Shown piece after piece: positions 23,784 through 33,230 of a stretch of 64,000 nt of DNA. Source of the stretch: DAOPZJ01 sp964587625 (GTDB taxonomy: Bacteria; Bacillota; Clostridia; Oscillospirales; JAKOTC01); contig CAZPLU010000001.1 in NCBI GenBank assembly GCA_964587625.1, positions 84,775 to 148,774 of the forward strand, in the 5' to 3' direction. The position numbers and the translations under genes were made by a program. The first letter of the stretch is position 1. Each line of letters starts with the position of its first letter. The notes beneath the pieces were generated by a model. The model worked only from the letters and a program-made list of their open reading frames with translations, did not search any database and had not been told where the DNA came from.

Positions 23784-24911
23784 TTACTGTCTGCGGATTC
23801 GCCGGAGTTGTTCATAGATGCGGTCGCAGGCGTCGTAAATGGCGAGCGACTGCTCGCCTTTGCGCATCTTTTCCATCGTCTCCCGGCTTGAGATGATGCG
23901 TTTTAACGTGTCGTATAACAGATCGGGCGTCAATTCATTCTCGGTGATCACTACCGCGCCGCCTTGCTGCTCAATCAGTTTGGCATTGTGGAATTGGTGG
24001 TTTTCGGTGACATTCGGGGACGGGATCAAAATCGCCGGGGTGGCCGTGACGGCCAATTCCGCGAGCGTTGAAGCGCCCGCGCGGCTGATCGCAAGGTCAC
24101 AGGCCGTCATCAGCGTCGGCATGTCGTCGATAAACTCCATTACGGTTATGCGGTCTTCCGGGCGGTTAAACCGGACATGCGCATCGTCGAGTATCTTGAC
24201 AAACGGCTCATAATACCCCCGCCCCGTCCCGTGCACAAACCGGCAGTTCGGAAGCGTCTTGGTCATGGTCAAAAATTCCGCCATGACCTTGTTGAACACT
24301 TTGGCGCCGAGGGATCCGCCCGCCGAGATGATCAAAAGCTCGTTCGCGCCGATGCCGTATTTTTTGCGCGCGCCTGCCCGGTCCGCATAGATAAATTCGT
24401 CCCGGATGGGATTTCCGACGACGGCTTTATATTTGGCGTTCGGCAGCCGCTCGCCCGCTTTGGCGTTCGGCAGCAACACCACATCCGCTCTCCCCGAGAG
24501 CAGTTTTGTCGTGATCCCCGGAAACGTGTTTTGTTCGTGGATCAATGTCCGAATTTTGCGTTTTGCGGCTTGTCTGACAATCGGCCAGCTCACGAAACCG
24601 CCGACGCCGATCACGACGTCGGGCGCAAACCGGTCGAGAATTTTGTCGGCGGTTTTGAGCGCTTTGACGGCGGTTCGAATGGTCTCAAAATTATGGCCGA
24701 GGTTGCGGAAAGAAAAATGCCGCGCAAGCCCGTCCATCTTGATCGGGTACATTTTATAACCCGCCGCGGGCACGAGCCGCCCCTCCATCTTGTCGGGATT
24801 ACCGGCAAAGGCGATGTCCCAATCGGGATGCAGTTTGCGGAGATACCCGGCAATCGCAAGCGCCGGGTTGATATGTCCGCCGGTGCCTCCGCCGGTGATC
24901 AGTATCCGCAT
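23784..24911 (-). CDS. murG: UDP-GlcNAc:undecaprenyl-PP-MurNAc-pentapeptide transferase MurG
   Basis: The 375-residue GT28 enzyme makes lipid II from lipid I at the inner face of the membrane. The N-terminal donor loop MRILITGGGTGGHINPALAI, GVGGFVSWPIVRQAA, and the C-terminal SRAGASTLAELAVTATPAILIP are the hallmark motifs. GAGGAGG lies eight bases before the ATG at 24911. It is 13 bases after ftsW and about 120 bases before murA, with the tandem repeat in the gap. Confidence 0.96.
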   Translation of the reverse strand: MRILITGGGTGGHINPALAIAGYLRKLHPDWDIAFAGNPDKMEGRLVPAAGYKMYPIKMDGLARHFSFRNLGHNFETIRTAVKALKTADKILDRFAPDVVIGVGGFVSWPIVRQAAKRKIRTLIHEQNTFPGITTKLLSGRADVVLLPNAKAGERLPNAKYKAVVGNPIRDEFIYADRAGARKKYGIGANELLIISAGGSLGAKVFNKVMAEFLTMTKTLPNCRFVHGTGRGYYEPFVKILDDAHVRFNRPEDRITVMEFIDDMPTLMTACDLAISRAGASTLAELAVTATPAILIPSPNVTENHQFHNAKLIEQQGGAVVITENELTPDLLYDTLKRIISSRETMEKMRKGEQSLAIYDACDRIYEQLRRIRRQ

Positions 24912-24924
24912 GGTGCATTCCTCC

Positions 24925-26166
24925 TCACAAAGCGTTGTCGATCGTGGTCGACCTGGATACGGACAAGACAATGCCCATCTCTGCAAGCAGCATCATCAGC
25001 GATGTCCCTCCGGCCGAAAAAAACGGCAGCGATATGCCGGTATTCGGAATGGTGTTTGTGACGACCGCAATATTCAAGAGCGCCTGAAGACCCACCTGAA
25101 TGGTCAGTCCGACGGCGAGCATCGCGCCGAATTTATCTTTTGCGCGAAAAGCGATTTTAAAACCGCGCCAGACCAGCCAGACAAACAGCGCAATCACGAC
25201 GATCGCGCCGATGAAACCGAGCTCCTCGCAGACAACCGCGAAAATAAAATCGTTTTGCGGCTCGGGGATATACAGATGCTTCTGTCTCGACTGCCCCAGT
25301 CCCACGCCCCACAGCCCGCCCGAACCGATCGCATACAGGGATTGTATCGTCTGGTAGCCCTTGTCGAGCGGATCCGACCACGGGTCGATCCAATAGGAGA
25401 CCCGGTCGAGCATATATTGGATGTTGCCCGAGAGGACAAGCGCGACAAGTCCGGTTGCAATGGCGCCGAAAACACCGACAAAATAGGCCCAATGGGTGCC
25501 GCCGACCCACATCATGACGCCGGTGATGGCGACGAACAGCACGATACCCGACATATGCGGTTCTTTGTACATCAAAAAAACGACCGGTACCAGCAGGATC
25601 ATAAACGGCAGCACGCCGTTTTTAAAGCCGCGCATTCGCCGCTCGAAATCGTTTTTTTCGGACAGATCGGAGATGATTTTTGAAAAAAGCACGATGATGA
25701 AAAATTTCATCAACTCGGAGGGCTGGAAGTTGAAACTCCCGATATAGATCCAGCGGTGTGCGCCGTTTCGCGGGGGCATGAACAAAACCGCGACCAGCAA
25801 GACCAGTCCGATGAAATAAAAAAGCCAGGCAAACCGCTTGAGCGCGTTATAATTGAGGTACGAGATCAGCACCATAACCACCACGCCGATCACGGCGAAC
25901 CGCAGCTGTCTGATCACATAAAAAGCGCTGTCGCCCTCGTGTTGAAGCGCATACACATTTGAGGCGGAATACAACATCACAAGTCCGAACGCGAGCAAAA
26001 TAACGACCAAAAAGAAAAAAGGCATGTCGAAATAGCCCCTGGCGGCGATGCCGTAAAAAACCGATTTCTTTTTTATGGTGTTTGCCGAACGCCGATTGCC
26101 GCGTCCCGCGGGCGCTCGCTCCGTGGGTGTTCGCCCGGTGGGCGTGCTGTGACCCGTCCGCTGCAT
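24925..26166 (-). CDS. ftsW: SEDS family peptidoglycan polymerase FtsW
   Basis: The 413-residue membrane protein belongs to the SEDS glycosyltransferase family that polymerises lipid II at the septum together with a class B PBP. Motifs are FFLVVILLAFGLVMLYSAS, the IYIGSFNFQPSELMKFF segment with the conserved Glu, and the extracellular loop QSLYAIGSGGLWGVGLGQS followed by PEPQNDFIFAVVCEELG. The ~45-residue Thr/Pro/Arg-rich N-terminal tail before the first helix is longer than usual. AAAGGA precedes the ATG. SpoVE is the sporulation paralogue and cannot be excluded by sequence alone; the dcw context favours FtsW. Confidence 0.93.
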   Translation of the reverse strand: MQRTGHSTPTGRTPTERAPAGRGNRRSANTIKKKSVFYGIAARGYFDMPFFFLVVILLAFGLVMLYSASNVYALQHEGDSAFYVIRQLRFAVIGVVVMVLISYLNYNALKRFAWLFYFIGLVLLVAVLFMPPRNGAHRWIYIGSFNFQPSELMKFFIIVLFSKIISDLSEKNDFERRMRGFKNGVLPFMILLVPVVFLMYKEPHMSGIVLFVAITGVMMWVGGTHWAYFVGVFGAIATGLVALVLSGNIQYMLDRVSYWIDPWSDPLDKGYQTIQSLYAIGSGGLWGVGLGQSRQKHLYIPEPQNDFIFAVVCEELGFIGAIVVIALFVWLVWRGFKIAFRAKDKFGAMLAVGLTIQVGLQALLNIAVVTNTIPNTGISLPFFSAGGTSLMMLLAEMGIVLSVSRSTTIDNAL

Positions 26167-26197
26167 ATTGATTCCTTTCGCAGTTTTATTCTATAAC

Positions 26198-26234
26198 GAA
26201 GCCGTTGTTCGCGCGTTGATGTTCAAACGGCTTC
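26198..26234. other. Hairpin between mraY and ftsW
   Basis: GAAGCCGTT (26198-26206) pairs with AACGGCTTC (26226-26234). It lies in the 77-base mraY-ftsW gap with no T-run, so it is more likely a processing or stability element within the dcw message than a terminator. Confidence 0.45.
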
Positions 26235-26243
26235 ACAATAACT

Positions 26244-27263
26244 TCAGCCGTTGATCGCGAGAATGGCGCCGATGATTCCGCCGACCAGCCCGATCCCGGA
26301 AAATAAAAGGACAATCTGATTCTCGCTCCAGCCGCTCATCTCATAGCTGTGATGGATCGGACTCATTTTAAATATCCGTTTTCCGGTGAGTTTAAAAGAG
26401 ATAACCTGTAAGACGACCGACAGCATGTCGATGTAATAGACGATACCGATCGGAATTAAAAGCAGCGGCTTTTCGAGATAAAAGGCCATCGCGACCACCG
26501 CTCCGCCCAAAAAATGCGAGCCGATGTCCCCCATGATGACCTTTGCCGGATGACGATTGTGCGTCAAAAAGCCCAGGCAGCAGCCCAAAATGATCGCCGC
26601 CCAGACCTGACCGCCGAATGCGCGCAAAATCGAAAAAATCGCCAAAAAAACGCCGGAGGCGATGGCCGTTGTGGACGAGCTCAACCCGTCGATCCCGTCG
26701 TGGATGTTCAGGGCGTTCACCGTTCCCACGATCAACACCGTCATCAGGGGAAAATACCAGATTCCGATGTCGATATTGCCCGCGAACGGCACCCACAGCG
26801 CGGTGTTGATCGGGTTTTCCCGGAGTGCCGTTGTGGAGAGGTAGGCGACTGCCGTGAGGGTCTGCAAAATGATCTTTTGCCAGCCCGAAATACCCGCGTT
26901 TTTTTGTTTCGTGACCTTGGCATAATCATCTAAAAACCCGCAGAAGGCAAAAAATAAGGCCATGATAAAACCGTAGATCAGCTTGAAATTGACTTCATCC
27001 ACCTGATAGGACGAACCGTAAGTGTCATTCGCGCCCCGTGTCGAAATCATTGTGACAACCAGTGCCGCAGCTGCCGCCAAAACGAACATCAACCCGCCCA
27101 TCGTCGGAGTCCCGCGCTTTTTTGCGTGCCAGGTCGGGCCGATCTCCTTGATCGGCTGCCCGAATTTGATTTTATGCAGCCACGGGATCATGAAATACCC
27201 CGACAGCCAAGTCACCGCGAAGGCGATCAGACCGCCCATGCCGATTAAAATGCCGTTGTTCAT
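26244..27263 (-). CDS. mraY: Phospho-MurNAc-pentapeptide transferase MraY
   Basis: The 339-residue ten-helix enzyme makes lipid I from UDP-MurNAc-pentapeptide and undecaprenyl phosphate. Present are the GTPTMGG motif, the catalytic FLDDYAKVTKQKNAGIS Asp pair, and a VIMGDIGSHFLGG Asp. Three usually constant places differ: NALNIHDGIDGLS for NAVNLTDGLDGL, MGDIGSHFLGG for MGDTGSLFLGG, and SPIHHSYEMSGW in place of PIHHHFE. The key Asp residues remain, so the enzyme is probably active but belongs to a divergent branch. It starts 13 bases after murE. Confidence 0.92.
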   Translation of the reverse strand: MNNGILIGMGGLIAFAVTWLSGYFMIPWLHKIKFGQPIKEIGPTWHAKKRGTPTMGGLMFVLAAAAALVVTMISTRGANDTYGSSYQVDEVNFKLIYGFIMALFFAFCGFLDDYAKVTKQKNAGISGWQKIILQTLTAVAYLSTTALRENPINTALWVPFAGNIDIGIWYFPLMTVLIVGTVNALNIHDGIDGLSSSTTAIASGVFLAIFSILRAFGGQVWAAIILGCCLGFLTHNRHPAKVIMGDIGSHFLGGAVVAMAFYLEKPLLLIPIGIVYYIDMLSVVLQVISFKLTGKRIFKMSPIHHSYEMSGWSENQIVLLFSGIGLVGGIIGAILAING

Positions 27264-27275
27264 CGGACCGCCCCT

Positions 27276-28703
27276 TTACAATAAACTCAAAAACTGCGCC
27301 GCGACTTCGCGTTCGTCGAAACGCAGCACCGAGTCACCGATCTTTTGATAGGTCTCATGACCTTTCCCGGCCAAAATCACCACATCGCCGGGTTGATGCT
27401 CTAAAATCGCGGTCTTGATCGCCTCTCGCCGGTCTGTGATGACCCTGCGCTTTTTCGGCTGTCTCATGCCGTCCGTGATCTCCCGAATGATCGCCTCGGG
27501 GTTTTCGCGCCGCGGATTGTCGGAGGTGACATACACGAAATCGGCCAGCTCTTCGGCAATTTTACCCATCGTCGGGCGTTTGAGTTTATCGCGGTCGCCG
27601 CCGCATCCGAACAGCGCCACCACCCTGCCCGTCGAAAAGCTCCGGACGGTTTTTAACACCTTCTCGAGCGCGTCGGGCTTGTGGGCGTAATCCAGCAAAA
27701 TCGTGAAATCCCTGCCGGTCGGAATCAGTTCGAGCCGCCCCGGCACCGTTGCCACCGCGCTGAATGCCGTGCAGACATCATCAAACCGGAAACCGCACTG
27801 CACCAGCAGCGCCGCCGCCGTCATCGCGTTATAAACCGTGAAGCTGCCGAGCACCGGGAGATTGATGCGCCGCTTTTCCCCGTTGTATTCCAGATGAAAC
27901 CGCGTGCTTTTGATATCGCATTCGATGTCGGAGGCGTTCATCGCGCCTTTTCCTTTGACTGAGACGAACAGCGGCTTGCCCGTAAACAGTTCCACGCCCT
28001 CCGTACCCTTGGGGTCATCTGCGTTCGAGACAGCCGTCTTGGCGAGCGCGAACAGCGGTTTTTTGGCATTGAGATAGGCCTGCATACTGCCGTGGTAATC
28101 CAAGTGGTCCTGCGAAAAATTTGTAAACGCCGCCGCTTCGAAACGGCAGCCGTCGATTCTGCCTTGCGCGATGCCCTGAGAGCTGACCTCCATCACGACG
28201 TATTCGCAGCTCTCGACCGCCATCAGCTTGAATAATTTTTGCAATTCTTCGGGTTCGGGCGTCGTCTGGTCTGCGGGAAACTCGCGGCTTCCGGCCATGC
28301 ATTTGACCGTGCCGATCAAGCCGGTTTTCTTGCCGAGCCGGTCCAGCATCGCCTTGACCATAAAAGTCGTGCTCGTCTTGCCGCTCGTGCCGGTCACACC
28401 GATGAGTTTATAGCGTTCGGCTGGATACCCGTAATAGGCGGCGACGAGCTTATTGAGCGCCGCCCTTGAATCGCTGACAATCACCTGGCGCTGTAAACCG
28501 AGGTCGCGCTCGACAACCACCGCGGCCGCGCCTTTTTGAAGCACTTCGGCACAGGCGTTATGGCCGTCGAAATGGATGCCGCTGATTGCCACGAACAGAT
28601 CTCCCGGACCGATTTTTCGCGAATCGCTGACAATGCTGGTGATTTCAAAGTCCTCACAGACCGAAAGCACATCTACGCGTTCCAATAATTGATACAGCCG
28701 CAT
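27276..28703 (-). CDS. murE: UDP-MurNAc-tripeptide synthetase MurE (meso-DAP type)
   Basis: The 475-residue Mur ligase adds the third residue of the peptide stem. The ATP loop is GVTGTSGKTSTTFMVKAML. The substrate-specificity motif reads TSDNPRRENPEAI, and DNPR is the signature of enzymes adding meso-diaminopimelate rather than lysine. AAAGGA lies about ten bases before the ATG at 28703. No murF follows; mraY is next, so the D-Ala-D-Ala adding enzyme must be encoded elsewhere. It lies 50 bases after the pbp gene. Confidence 0.95.
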   Translation of the reverse strand: MRLYQLLERVDVLSVCEDFEITSIVSDSRKIGPGDLFVAISGIHFDGHNACAEVLQKGAAAVVVERDLGLQRQVIVSDSRAALNKLVAAYYGYPAERYKLIGVTGTSGKTSTTFMVKAMLDRLGKKTGLIGTVKCMAGSREFPADQTTPEPEELQKLFKLMAVESCEYVVMEVSSQGIAQGRIDGCRFEAAAFTNFSQDHLDYHGSMQAYLNAKKPLFALAKTAVSNADDPKGTEGVELFTGKPLFVSVKGKGAMNASDIECDIKSTRFHLEYNGEKRRINLPVLGSFTVYNAMTAAALLVQCGFRFDDVCTAFSAVATVPGRLELIPTGRDFTILLDYAHKPDALEKVLKTVRSFSTGRVVALFGCGGDRDKLKRPTMGKIAEELADFVYVTSDNPRRENPEAIIREITDGMRQPKKRRVITDRREAIKTAILEHQPGDVVILAGKGHETYQKIGDSVLRFDEREVAAQFLSLL

Positions 28704-28753
28704 TTGATGATCATCCTTTCGCCGTATTGCATCCGTGTGCATACGCCTCTATT

Positions 28754-31063
28754 TTACTGCACACTGTCGGCATAACGCAAGCGAATTTCCACAACGGTTC
28801 CGATTTCCGCTTCGGTTCCCGCCGCGGGGCTCTGAGAGGCGATTGTCGCCTCGGAACTTCCCGCGCGCGCGCCGACGATTGAGACGTTCAGATCCCGGTT
28901 GGTGAGTTTGCTGTTTGCGGTTCCCACAGAATCGCCCGTCAAATCGGGCACAACGACCTTTTTCACCGGTTCACTGTTAAACACCGCCACGACGGTTCCG
29001 CCCTTCGGAATGGCGGTTCCCGGAGCCGGCACCTGATACAGCACCGTCTCTCCGCTGCCGACGGATTTGATTTTCAAACCCTTGTTGGCGACCGCTTTTT
29101 CGGCCGCCGACTTGCTCTTAGCGGTCAGATCCGGCGTCGTGACGCTGAGATTGGCCAGTTCTTCTTCCGTATAGATCGGTTCGACGCCCAAGTAAGGCAT
29201 TACGTCTTCAAGAATATCGGCCACCAGCGGCGCTGCGATTTGGCCGCCGAAATTGGAAAAGCTGTGCGGCTGGTCGAGAATAACCAAAATCGCGATTTGG
29301 GGATCATCCGCCGGCGCAAATCCGCAAAATGACGCGATGACCTCTTCGAGTTTGTTTCCTTCCTCATCGTAAAGGTCGGTCTTTTCGGAGGTGCCGGTCT
29401 TTCCGGCCACCCGGTATCCCGCGACATACGCGTTTCTGCCGGAACCCGTGTTGACCACCTCTTCAAGCAATTCGCGCATTGTTCGGGAGGTTTCCTCCGA
29501 AATCGCCTGCCTTTTCACGGACGGCGTTGTGGTCTTTTCGACCACCCCGTCTGCCGAGATGACATTTTTGACAATGTACGGCTGCATCAGCTTTCCGCCG
29601 TTTGCAACCGCCGATACCGCCGAAATCATCTGGAGGGGGGTGATTTTGAATGTCTGGCCGAACGACGAGACCGCCAGCTCAACCGGACCCATATTCTCGA
29701 CATTATGGGCGATGCCGATCTCTTCACCCGGAAAATCGACGCCCGTTTTTTCGGTCAGCCCGAAGGCCTCATAATACTCCATGAATTTTGTCGGCCCGAG
29801 CCGCGCGGCAATCGTCATAAACACCGGGTTGCAAGAGTTGCAGATGGCTTTCCCGAAGGTCTGTGTGCCGTGGCTCCCGTCTGTCTTCCAGCAGCTGATA
29901 CGCCGGTCGGCCACTTGCAAAAAACCGCGGCAGGTAAAGGTCTCCGTCAGGTTGACGACCTTTTCTTCCAGCGCCGCCGCCGCGGTGATGATTTTGAAAA
30001 CCGAACCCGGCTCGTAGACCTCGCCGGTAATTTTATTGCGCCATTGGTTGTTTTGTGCGACTTTGAGCGCATCCGAGTAATCCTCGGGAGAGAGCCGGCT
30101 GAGCTTTTCGCTGATCGCCTCGCTGTCGATGGTGAACGGGTCGTTCGGGTCGAAATCACCCTTTGCGGCAATCGCCAAAATCGCGCCGGTGTTTACATCC
30201 ATGATAATACCGGCAGCCCGGTTGGTGACATTATGATCCTCGACCGCCGCCTCAAGGTGTTTTTCCAAATAAAGCTGCACCACCTCGTCGATCGTGAGCA
30301 CCAAACTGGAGCCGTCCGTCGCGTCGATGGTCGTCTCGTATTCGGATGGCATATTTACATTGATGCCGTTTTTCAAACTGATGATACGCCCGGGCGTCCC
30401 TTTGAGCAACTCGTCATAATAAAGCTCGGCGCCGTACAGGCCCTGATTGTCGACGCCGGTGAAACCCAGCAGCGCCGACGCGAAATTGCCGTAGGGATAA
30501 TAGCGCTTGGTATCGGTGGCCAAAGAGATACAGCTGAGTTTATTATCCGCGATAAAAGCGCTGATTAAATCGGCCTGTTCCTTTTCGATCTTGCGTTTGA
30601 CACAGACATAGCTGACATTTTTCTTGGTGTAGTTATAAATCGTCTCCCGGTTCATATCGAGTATCAGCGAGAGATTGTCGGCGAGCAGATTGCGCAGCGC
30701 CTCGGCCCTCTCCGCGCCTGTCTGTGAAGCGGTATTGTCGTTTTCGAGTTTTTTGATCTCGGAGGGGTACAGATCAAGCATCCAGCAGGTGGCGTTTTGC
30801 GCCAGCACCTTGAAATTCCGGTCATAGATCGCGCCGCGCACGGGCGTGATCGTGTAGTCCTTCAATTGGTTGTCGAGGGCGAGCTGTGCATAGGACTTGC
30901 CGTTGCGCGTGGCGAGAAATTGGATGTTGAATAAACTGGCGACCAGCGCCGGCGCGAGGACGGCGCAGATGAGGATGCCGAGGATAATCAGCCGCCTTTT
31001 CATCGCGGGGTTTCCGCCGCTGATTGGTTTTTCGGTTTTTGCCGTCTGTTTCCCGCTGTTCAT
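28754..31063 (-). CDS. Class B penicillin-binding protein with two PASTA domains (FtsI/SpoVD type)
   Basis: The 769-residue transpeptidase has an N-terminal membrane anchor (RRLIILGILICAVLAPALV), a pedestal domain starting TPVRGAIYDRN, and the transpeptidase with SVFK (in YEPGSVFKI), SCN (in ICNSCNPVF) and KTGTSEK motifs. Two PASTA domains follow (residues ~650-769) including VVVPDLTGDSVGTANSKL. It crosslinks septal peptidoglycan with FtsW. The ATG at 31063 is eight bases after GAGGAG; an in-frame TTG at 31066 is too close. FtsI and the sporulation paralogue SpoVD are hard to separate by sequence. Only one is present in this cluster. Confidence 0.94.
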   Translation of the reverse strand: MNSGKQTAKTEKPISGGNPAMKRRLIILGILICAVLAPALVASLFNIQFLATRNGKSYAQLALDNQLKDYTITPVRGAIYDRNFKVLAQNATCWMLDLYPSEIKKLENDNTASQTGAERAEALRNLLADNLSLILDMNRETIYNYTKKNVSYVCVKRKIEKEQADLISAFIADNKLSCISLATDTKRYYPYGNFASALLGFTGVDNQGLYGAELYYDELLKGTPGRIISLKNGINVNMPSEYETTIDATDGSSLVLTIDEVVQLYLEKHLEAAVEDHNVTNRAAGIIMDVNTGAILAIAAKGDFDPNDPFTIDSEAISEKLSRLSPEDYSDALKVAQNNQWRNKITGEVYEPGSVFKIITAAAALEEKVVNLTETFTCRGFLQVADRRISCWKTDGSHGTQTFGKAICNSCNPVFMTIAARLGPTKFMEYYEAFGLTEKTGVDFPGEEIGIAHNVENMGPVELAVSSFGQTFKITPLQMISAVSAVANGGKLMQPYIVKNVISADGVVEKTTTPSVKRQAISEETSRTMRELLEEVVNTGSGRNAYVAGYRVAGKTGTSEKTDLYDEEGNKLEEVIASFCGFAPADDPQIAILVILDQPHSFSNFGGQIAAPLVADILEDVMPYLGVEPIYTEEELANLSVTTPDLTAKSKSAAEKAVANKGLKIKSVGSGETVLYQVPAPGTAIPKGGTVVAVFNSEPVKKVVVPDLTGDSVGTANSKLTNRDLNVSIVGARAGSSEATIASQSPAAGTEAEIGTVVEIRLRYADSVQ

Positions 31064-31086
31064 CAAGATGCTCCTCTAAAATGAAA

Positions 31087-31109
31087 GCCGACACTTTTCC
31101 GATGTCGGC
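31087..31109 (-). other. Hairpin between ftsL and the pbp gene
   Basis: GCCGACA (31087-31093) pairs with TGTCGGC (31103-31109). On the minus strand it is followed by TTTCATTTT just before the pbp ribosome site, so it could partially terminate or stabilise the message at the ftsL end. Confidence 0.45.
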
Positions 31110-31138
31110 CACATGTTCAGTTTCGATTTAATTTTATT

Positions 31139-31753
31139 TCAGTTGCCGCTGATATATGCCGCAATTTGGGCAAAGAACCTGCCGATCGAGGCGAAAAATC
31201 CGTTTTCACTGCGGACGCCCGCTCGGCTCTCTTCGCCGGGCAGCGTGACATAGTTCACCTGATCACCGCTGATGTCCGTCATGCCGTATTCGTTCTTGGC
31301 GACATCCTCGGCGGTTCGGATATTGACCCGCCGCTCCAATTCGCGGCTCTTTTGCTGATAATCGGTCTTGAGTTGGGATATCCGAGCGGTTGTGCGCGTG
31401 ATTTCGCGGTTGAGCTCGGTGAGCTTGGCCTGATTATAAACCACCACACCGAACATCACCATCAAAACGATACAGGCCGCGAAGACCTTTGCGATTTTCG
31501 ACATGCGTAGCCGGCTGACCGGGGCGCTCGTACCGCGGATTTCGGATATCTGCGTCTTTAACGAGGGTTTTTTCAGGACCTGCGGCGCGAAATCCGCCGC
31601 GGTTTTTGGAATAAATTCCGTCGCGGTTTTTGACACAAAATCCGCGTGGATGGTCTTTTTTTTGGCAGCGGCGATCGCTTGCTCCTGTTTGCGCAGCCGC
31701 GCTTCACGGTCAAACCGCGAAAAATCATACGCGAGATTGTCGTATTGAGCCAT
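31139..31753 (-). CDS. ftsL: Cell division protein FtsL-like (septum formation initiator type)
   Basis: The 204-residue bitopic protein has an ~80-residue Lys/Ala-rich cytoplasmic part, a membrane helix (VFAACIVLMVMFGVVVY) and a coiled coil (LTELNREITRTTARISQLK) ending in the YGMTDIS segment typical of FtsL. This matches FtsL/DivIC proteins that link FtsQ to the FtsW-PBP complex. The length exceeds the usual ~120 residues because of the long cytoplasmic and C-terminal extensions. Its place between rsmH and pbp is the standard ftsL position. Confidence 0.87.
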   Translation of the reverse strand: MAQYDNLAYDFSRFDREARLRKQEQAIAAAKKKTIHADFVSKTATEFIPKTAADFAPQVLKKPSLKTQISEIRGTSAPVSRLRMSKIAKVFAACIVLMVMFGVVVYNQAKLTELNREITRTTARISQLKTDYQQKSRELERRVNIRTAEDVAKNEYGMTDISGDQVNYVTLPGEESRAGVRSENGFFASIGRFFAQIAAYISGN

Positions 31754-31817
31754 GACCCCCAGACCATCCTCTCTCTTCTTTTAATCCCCTGTTTTGTGCT
31801 CTCACACGATTCTGCCT

Positions 31818-32759
31818 TTATTCGATGCTTTGCAGTTTCTCTATAATTCTCAGTTTCGCGCTCTGCGAGCGCGGGTTCTCTCCGAGCTCTTTTTGGGACG
31901 GCAATTTCGGCTTTTTGGTGATCAGCCGCCCCTCGGCCCTGTGTCCGCACACGCAGATCGGGAACTCGGGAGGACAGACGCAACCGGTGACTTTATCTCT
32001 ATAAAACCGTTTTGCCAATCTGTCCTCGAGCGAGTGGAAGGTCAAAATGACCATCCGGCCCCTGTGGTTCAATTTTTGCCACCCGGCTTCCATGCCCGCG
32101 GCGAGCTCTCCCAACTCGTCGTTCACCTCTATTCGAAGGGCTTGAAAACAGCGTTTGGCGGGATGTCCTTTCTCACTTCGGGCCGCAGCCGGCATGGCGT
32201 TTTTAATAATATCCGCCAGCTCGGTGGTCGTCTTTATCTCCCGCTTGGCCCGAATGTCGCAGATCGCGGCTGCGATTTTCTTTGAATAGCGTTCCTCTCC
32301 ATACTCGAAAAATATCCGCTCGAGTTCTTTGTATTGATAGGTATTGACTACCTCCCGCGCGGACAAACCCCTACTTTGATCCATCCTCATGTCGACTTCC
32401 GCTTCGTTTTTGTAAGAAAATCCCCTCCCCGTCTCGTCGAGTTGGTGCGACGAAACCCCGCAATCGATCAGGATGCCGTCGACTCCGTCTATGCTCAGTT
32501 CGGACAGCAAGTCCGCCATCCGGCTGAAACGGTCGTGATATACTTTTGCGCCCGGATATTTCGAGAGCCGCTCGCCCGCCGTTTTGACCGCTTCTTTGTC
32601 GCGGTCGATTGCGATCAGGCGACCCGCGGTCAGGCGTTTTGCGATTTGCTCGGAATGTCCGCCGCCCCCGGCCGTGGCATCGACATAGATACCGTCCGGT
32701 CTGATCGCAAGCCCTTCGATGCATTCGTCGAGCATCACGCTGTAATGATTAAAATCCAT
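31818..32759 (-). CDS. rsmH: 16S rRNA (cytosine(1402)-N4)-methyltransferase RsmH (MraW)
   Basis: The 313-residue SAM-dependent enzyme methylates C1402 of 16S rRNA in the P site. Motif I is VDATAGGGGHSEQIAKRL. The family-specific segments FSYKNEAEVDMRMDQSRGLSA, LERIFFEYGEERYSKKIA and ILTFHSLEDRLAKRFYRD are present. It begins nine bases after mraZ and is the second gene of the dcw cluster as in most bacteria. Confidence 0.96.
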   Translation of the reverse strand: MDFNHYSVMLDECIEGLAIRPDGIYVDATAGGGGHSEQIAKRLTAGRLIAIDRDKEAVKTAGERLSKYPGAKVYHDRFSRMADLLSELSIDGVDGILIDCGVSSHQLDETGRGFSYKNEAEVDMRMDQSRGLSAREVVNTYQYKELERIFFEYGEERYSKKIAAAICDIRAKREIKTTTELADIIKNAMPAAARSEKGHPAKRCFQALRIEVNDELGELAAGMEAGWQKLNHRGRMVILTFHSLEDRLAKRFYRDKVTGCVCPPEFPICVCGHRAEGRLITKKPKLPSQKELGENPRSQSAKLRIIEKLQSIE

Positions 32760-32768
32760 TTGACTGGG

Positions 32769-33173
32769 TTACAGCCCGATGTTTTCCGGGATCTTGAACG
32801 GCCCCGCTTCGGGCAGCTTTGCCTTGCTCCAAATCTCGATATTGGTCATCGCGCCGATGATGACGACCTCGCTTTTTTCCTCAAGACCCGCGAGTTTGCG
32901 CAGTTCGGGCGTGATGGTGATGCGTCCCTGCTTGTCCGGCGTGACTTCGACGGCATAACGGAAAATATCGCGCATACCCAGTCGGACATCTCTTGACATG
33001 CTCTCGACATTGGCCTTGACGCGCTCCCATGTCGCCGCGGTATAACCCGCGAGACATCCGGAGTCGCCGTCCATGAGGATGACGAAGGACTCGCCCATCT
33101 CCTCGCGAAACTTCGCGGGCACGAACAGACGGCCTTTCTCGTCGATATTGTACGAAAAACTGCCGATCAGCAC
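32769..33173 (-). CDS. mraZ: Transcriptional regulator MraZ
   Basis: The 134-residue protein has two SpoVT/AbrB-like halves, including GSFSYNIDEKGRLFVPAKFR and TPDKQGRITITPELRKLAGL, each with the DxK/QGR signature. MraZ binds repeats upstream of its own gene and represses the dcw operon. The start is GTG at 33173, seven bases after AGGAGG. It is the promoter-proximal gene of the cluster, with candidate MraZ sites at 33231-33264. Confidence 0.95.
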   Translation of the reverse strand: MLIGSFSYNIDEKGRLFVPAKFREEMGESFVILMDGDSGCLAGYTAATWERVKANVESMSRDVRLGMRDIFRYAVEVTPDKQGRITITPELRKLAGLEEKSEVVIIGAMTNIEIWSKAKLPEAGPFKIPENIGL

Positions 33174-33230
33174 TGTCCTTCCTCCTCTCCGGACTTTGTT
33201 CGGTAGCGTCGTTTTGGAGCGGTTTTTTAA

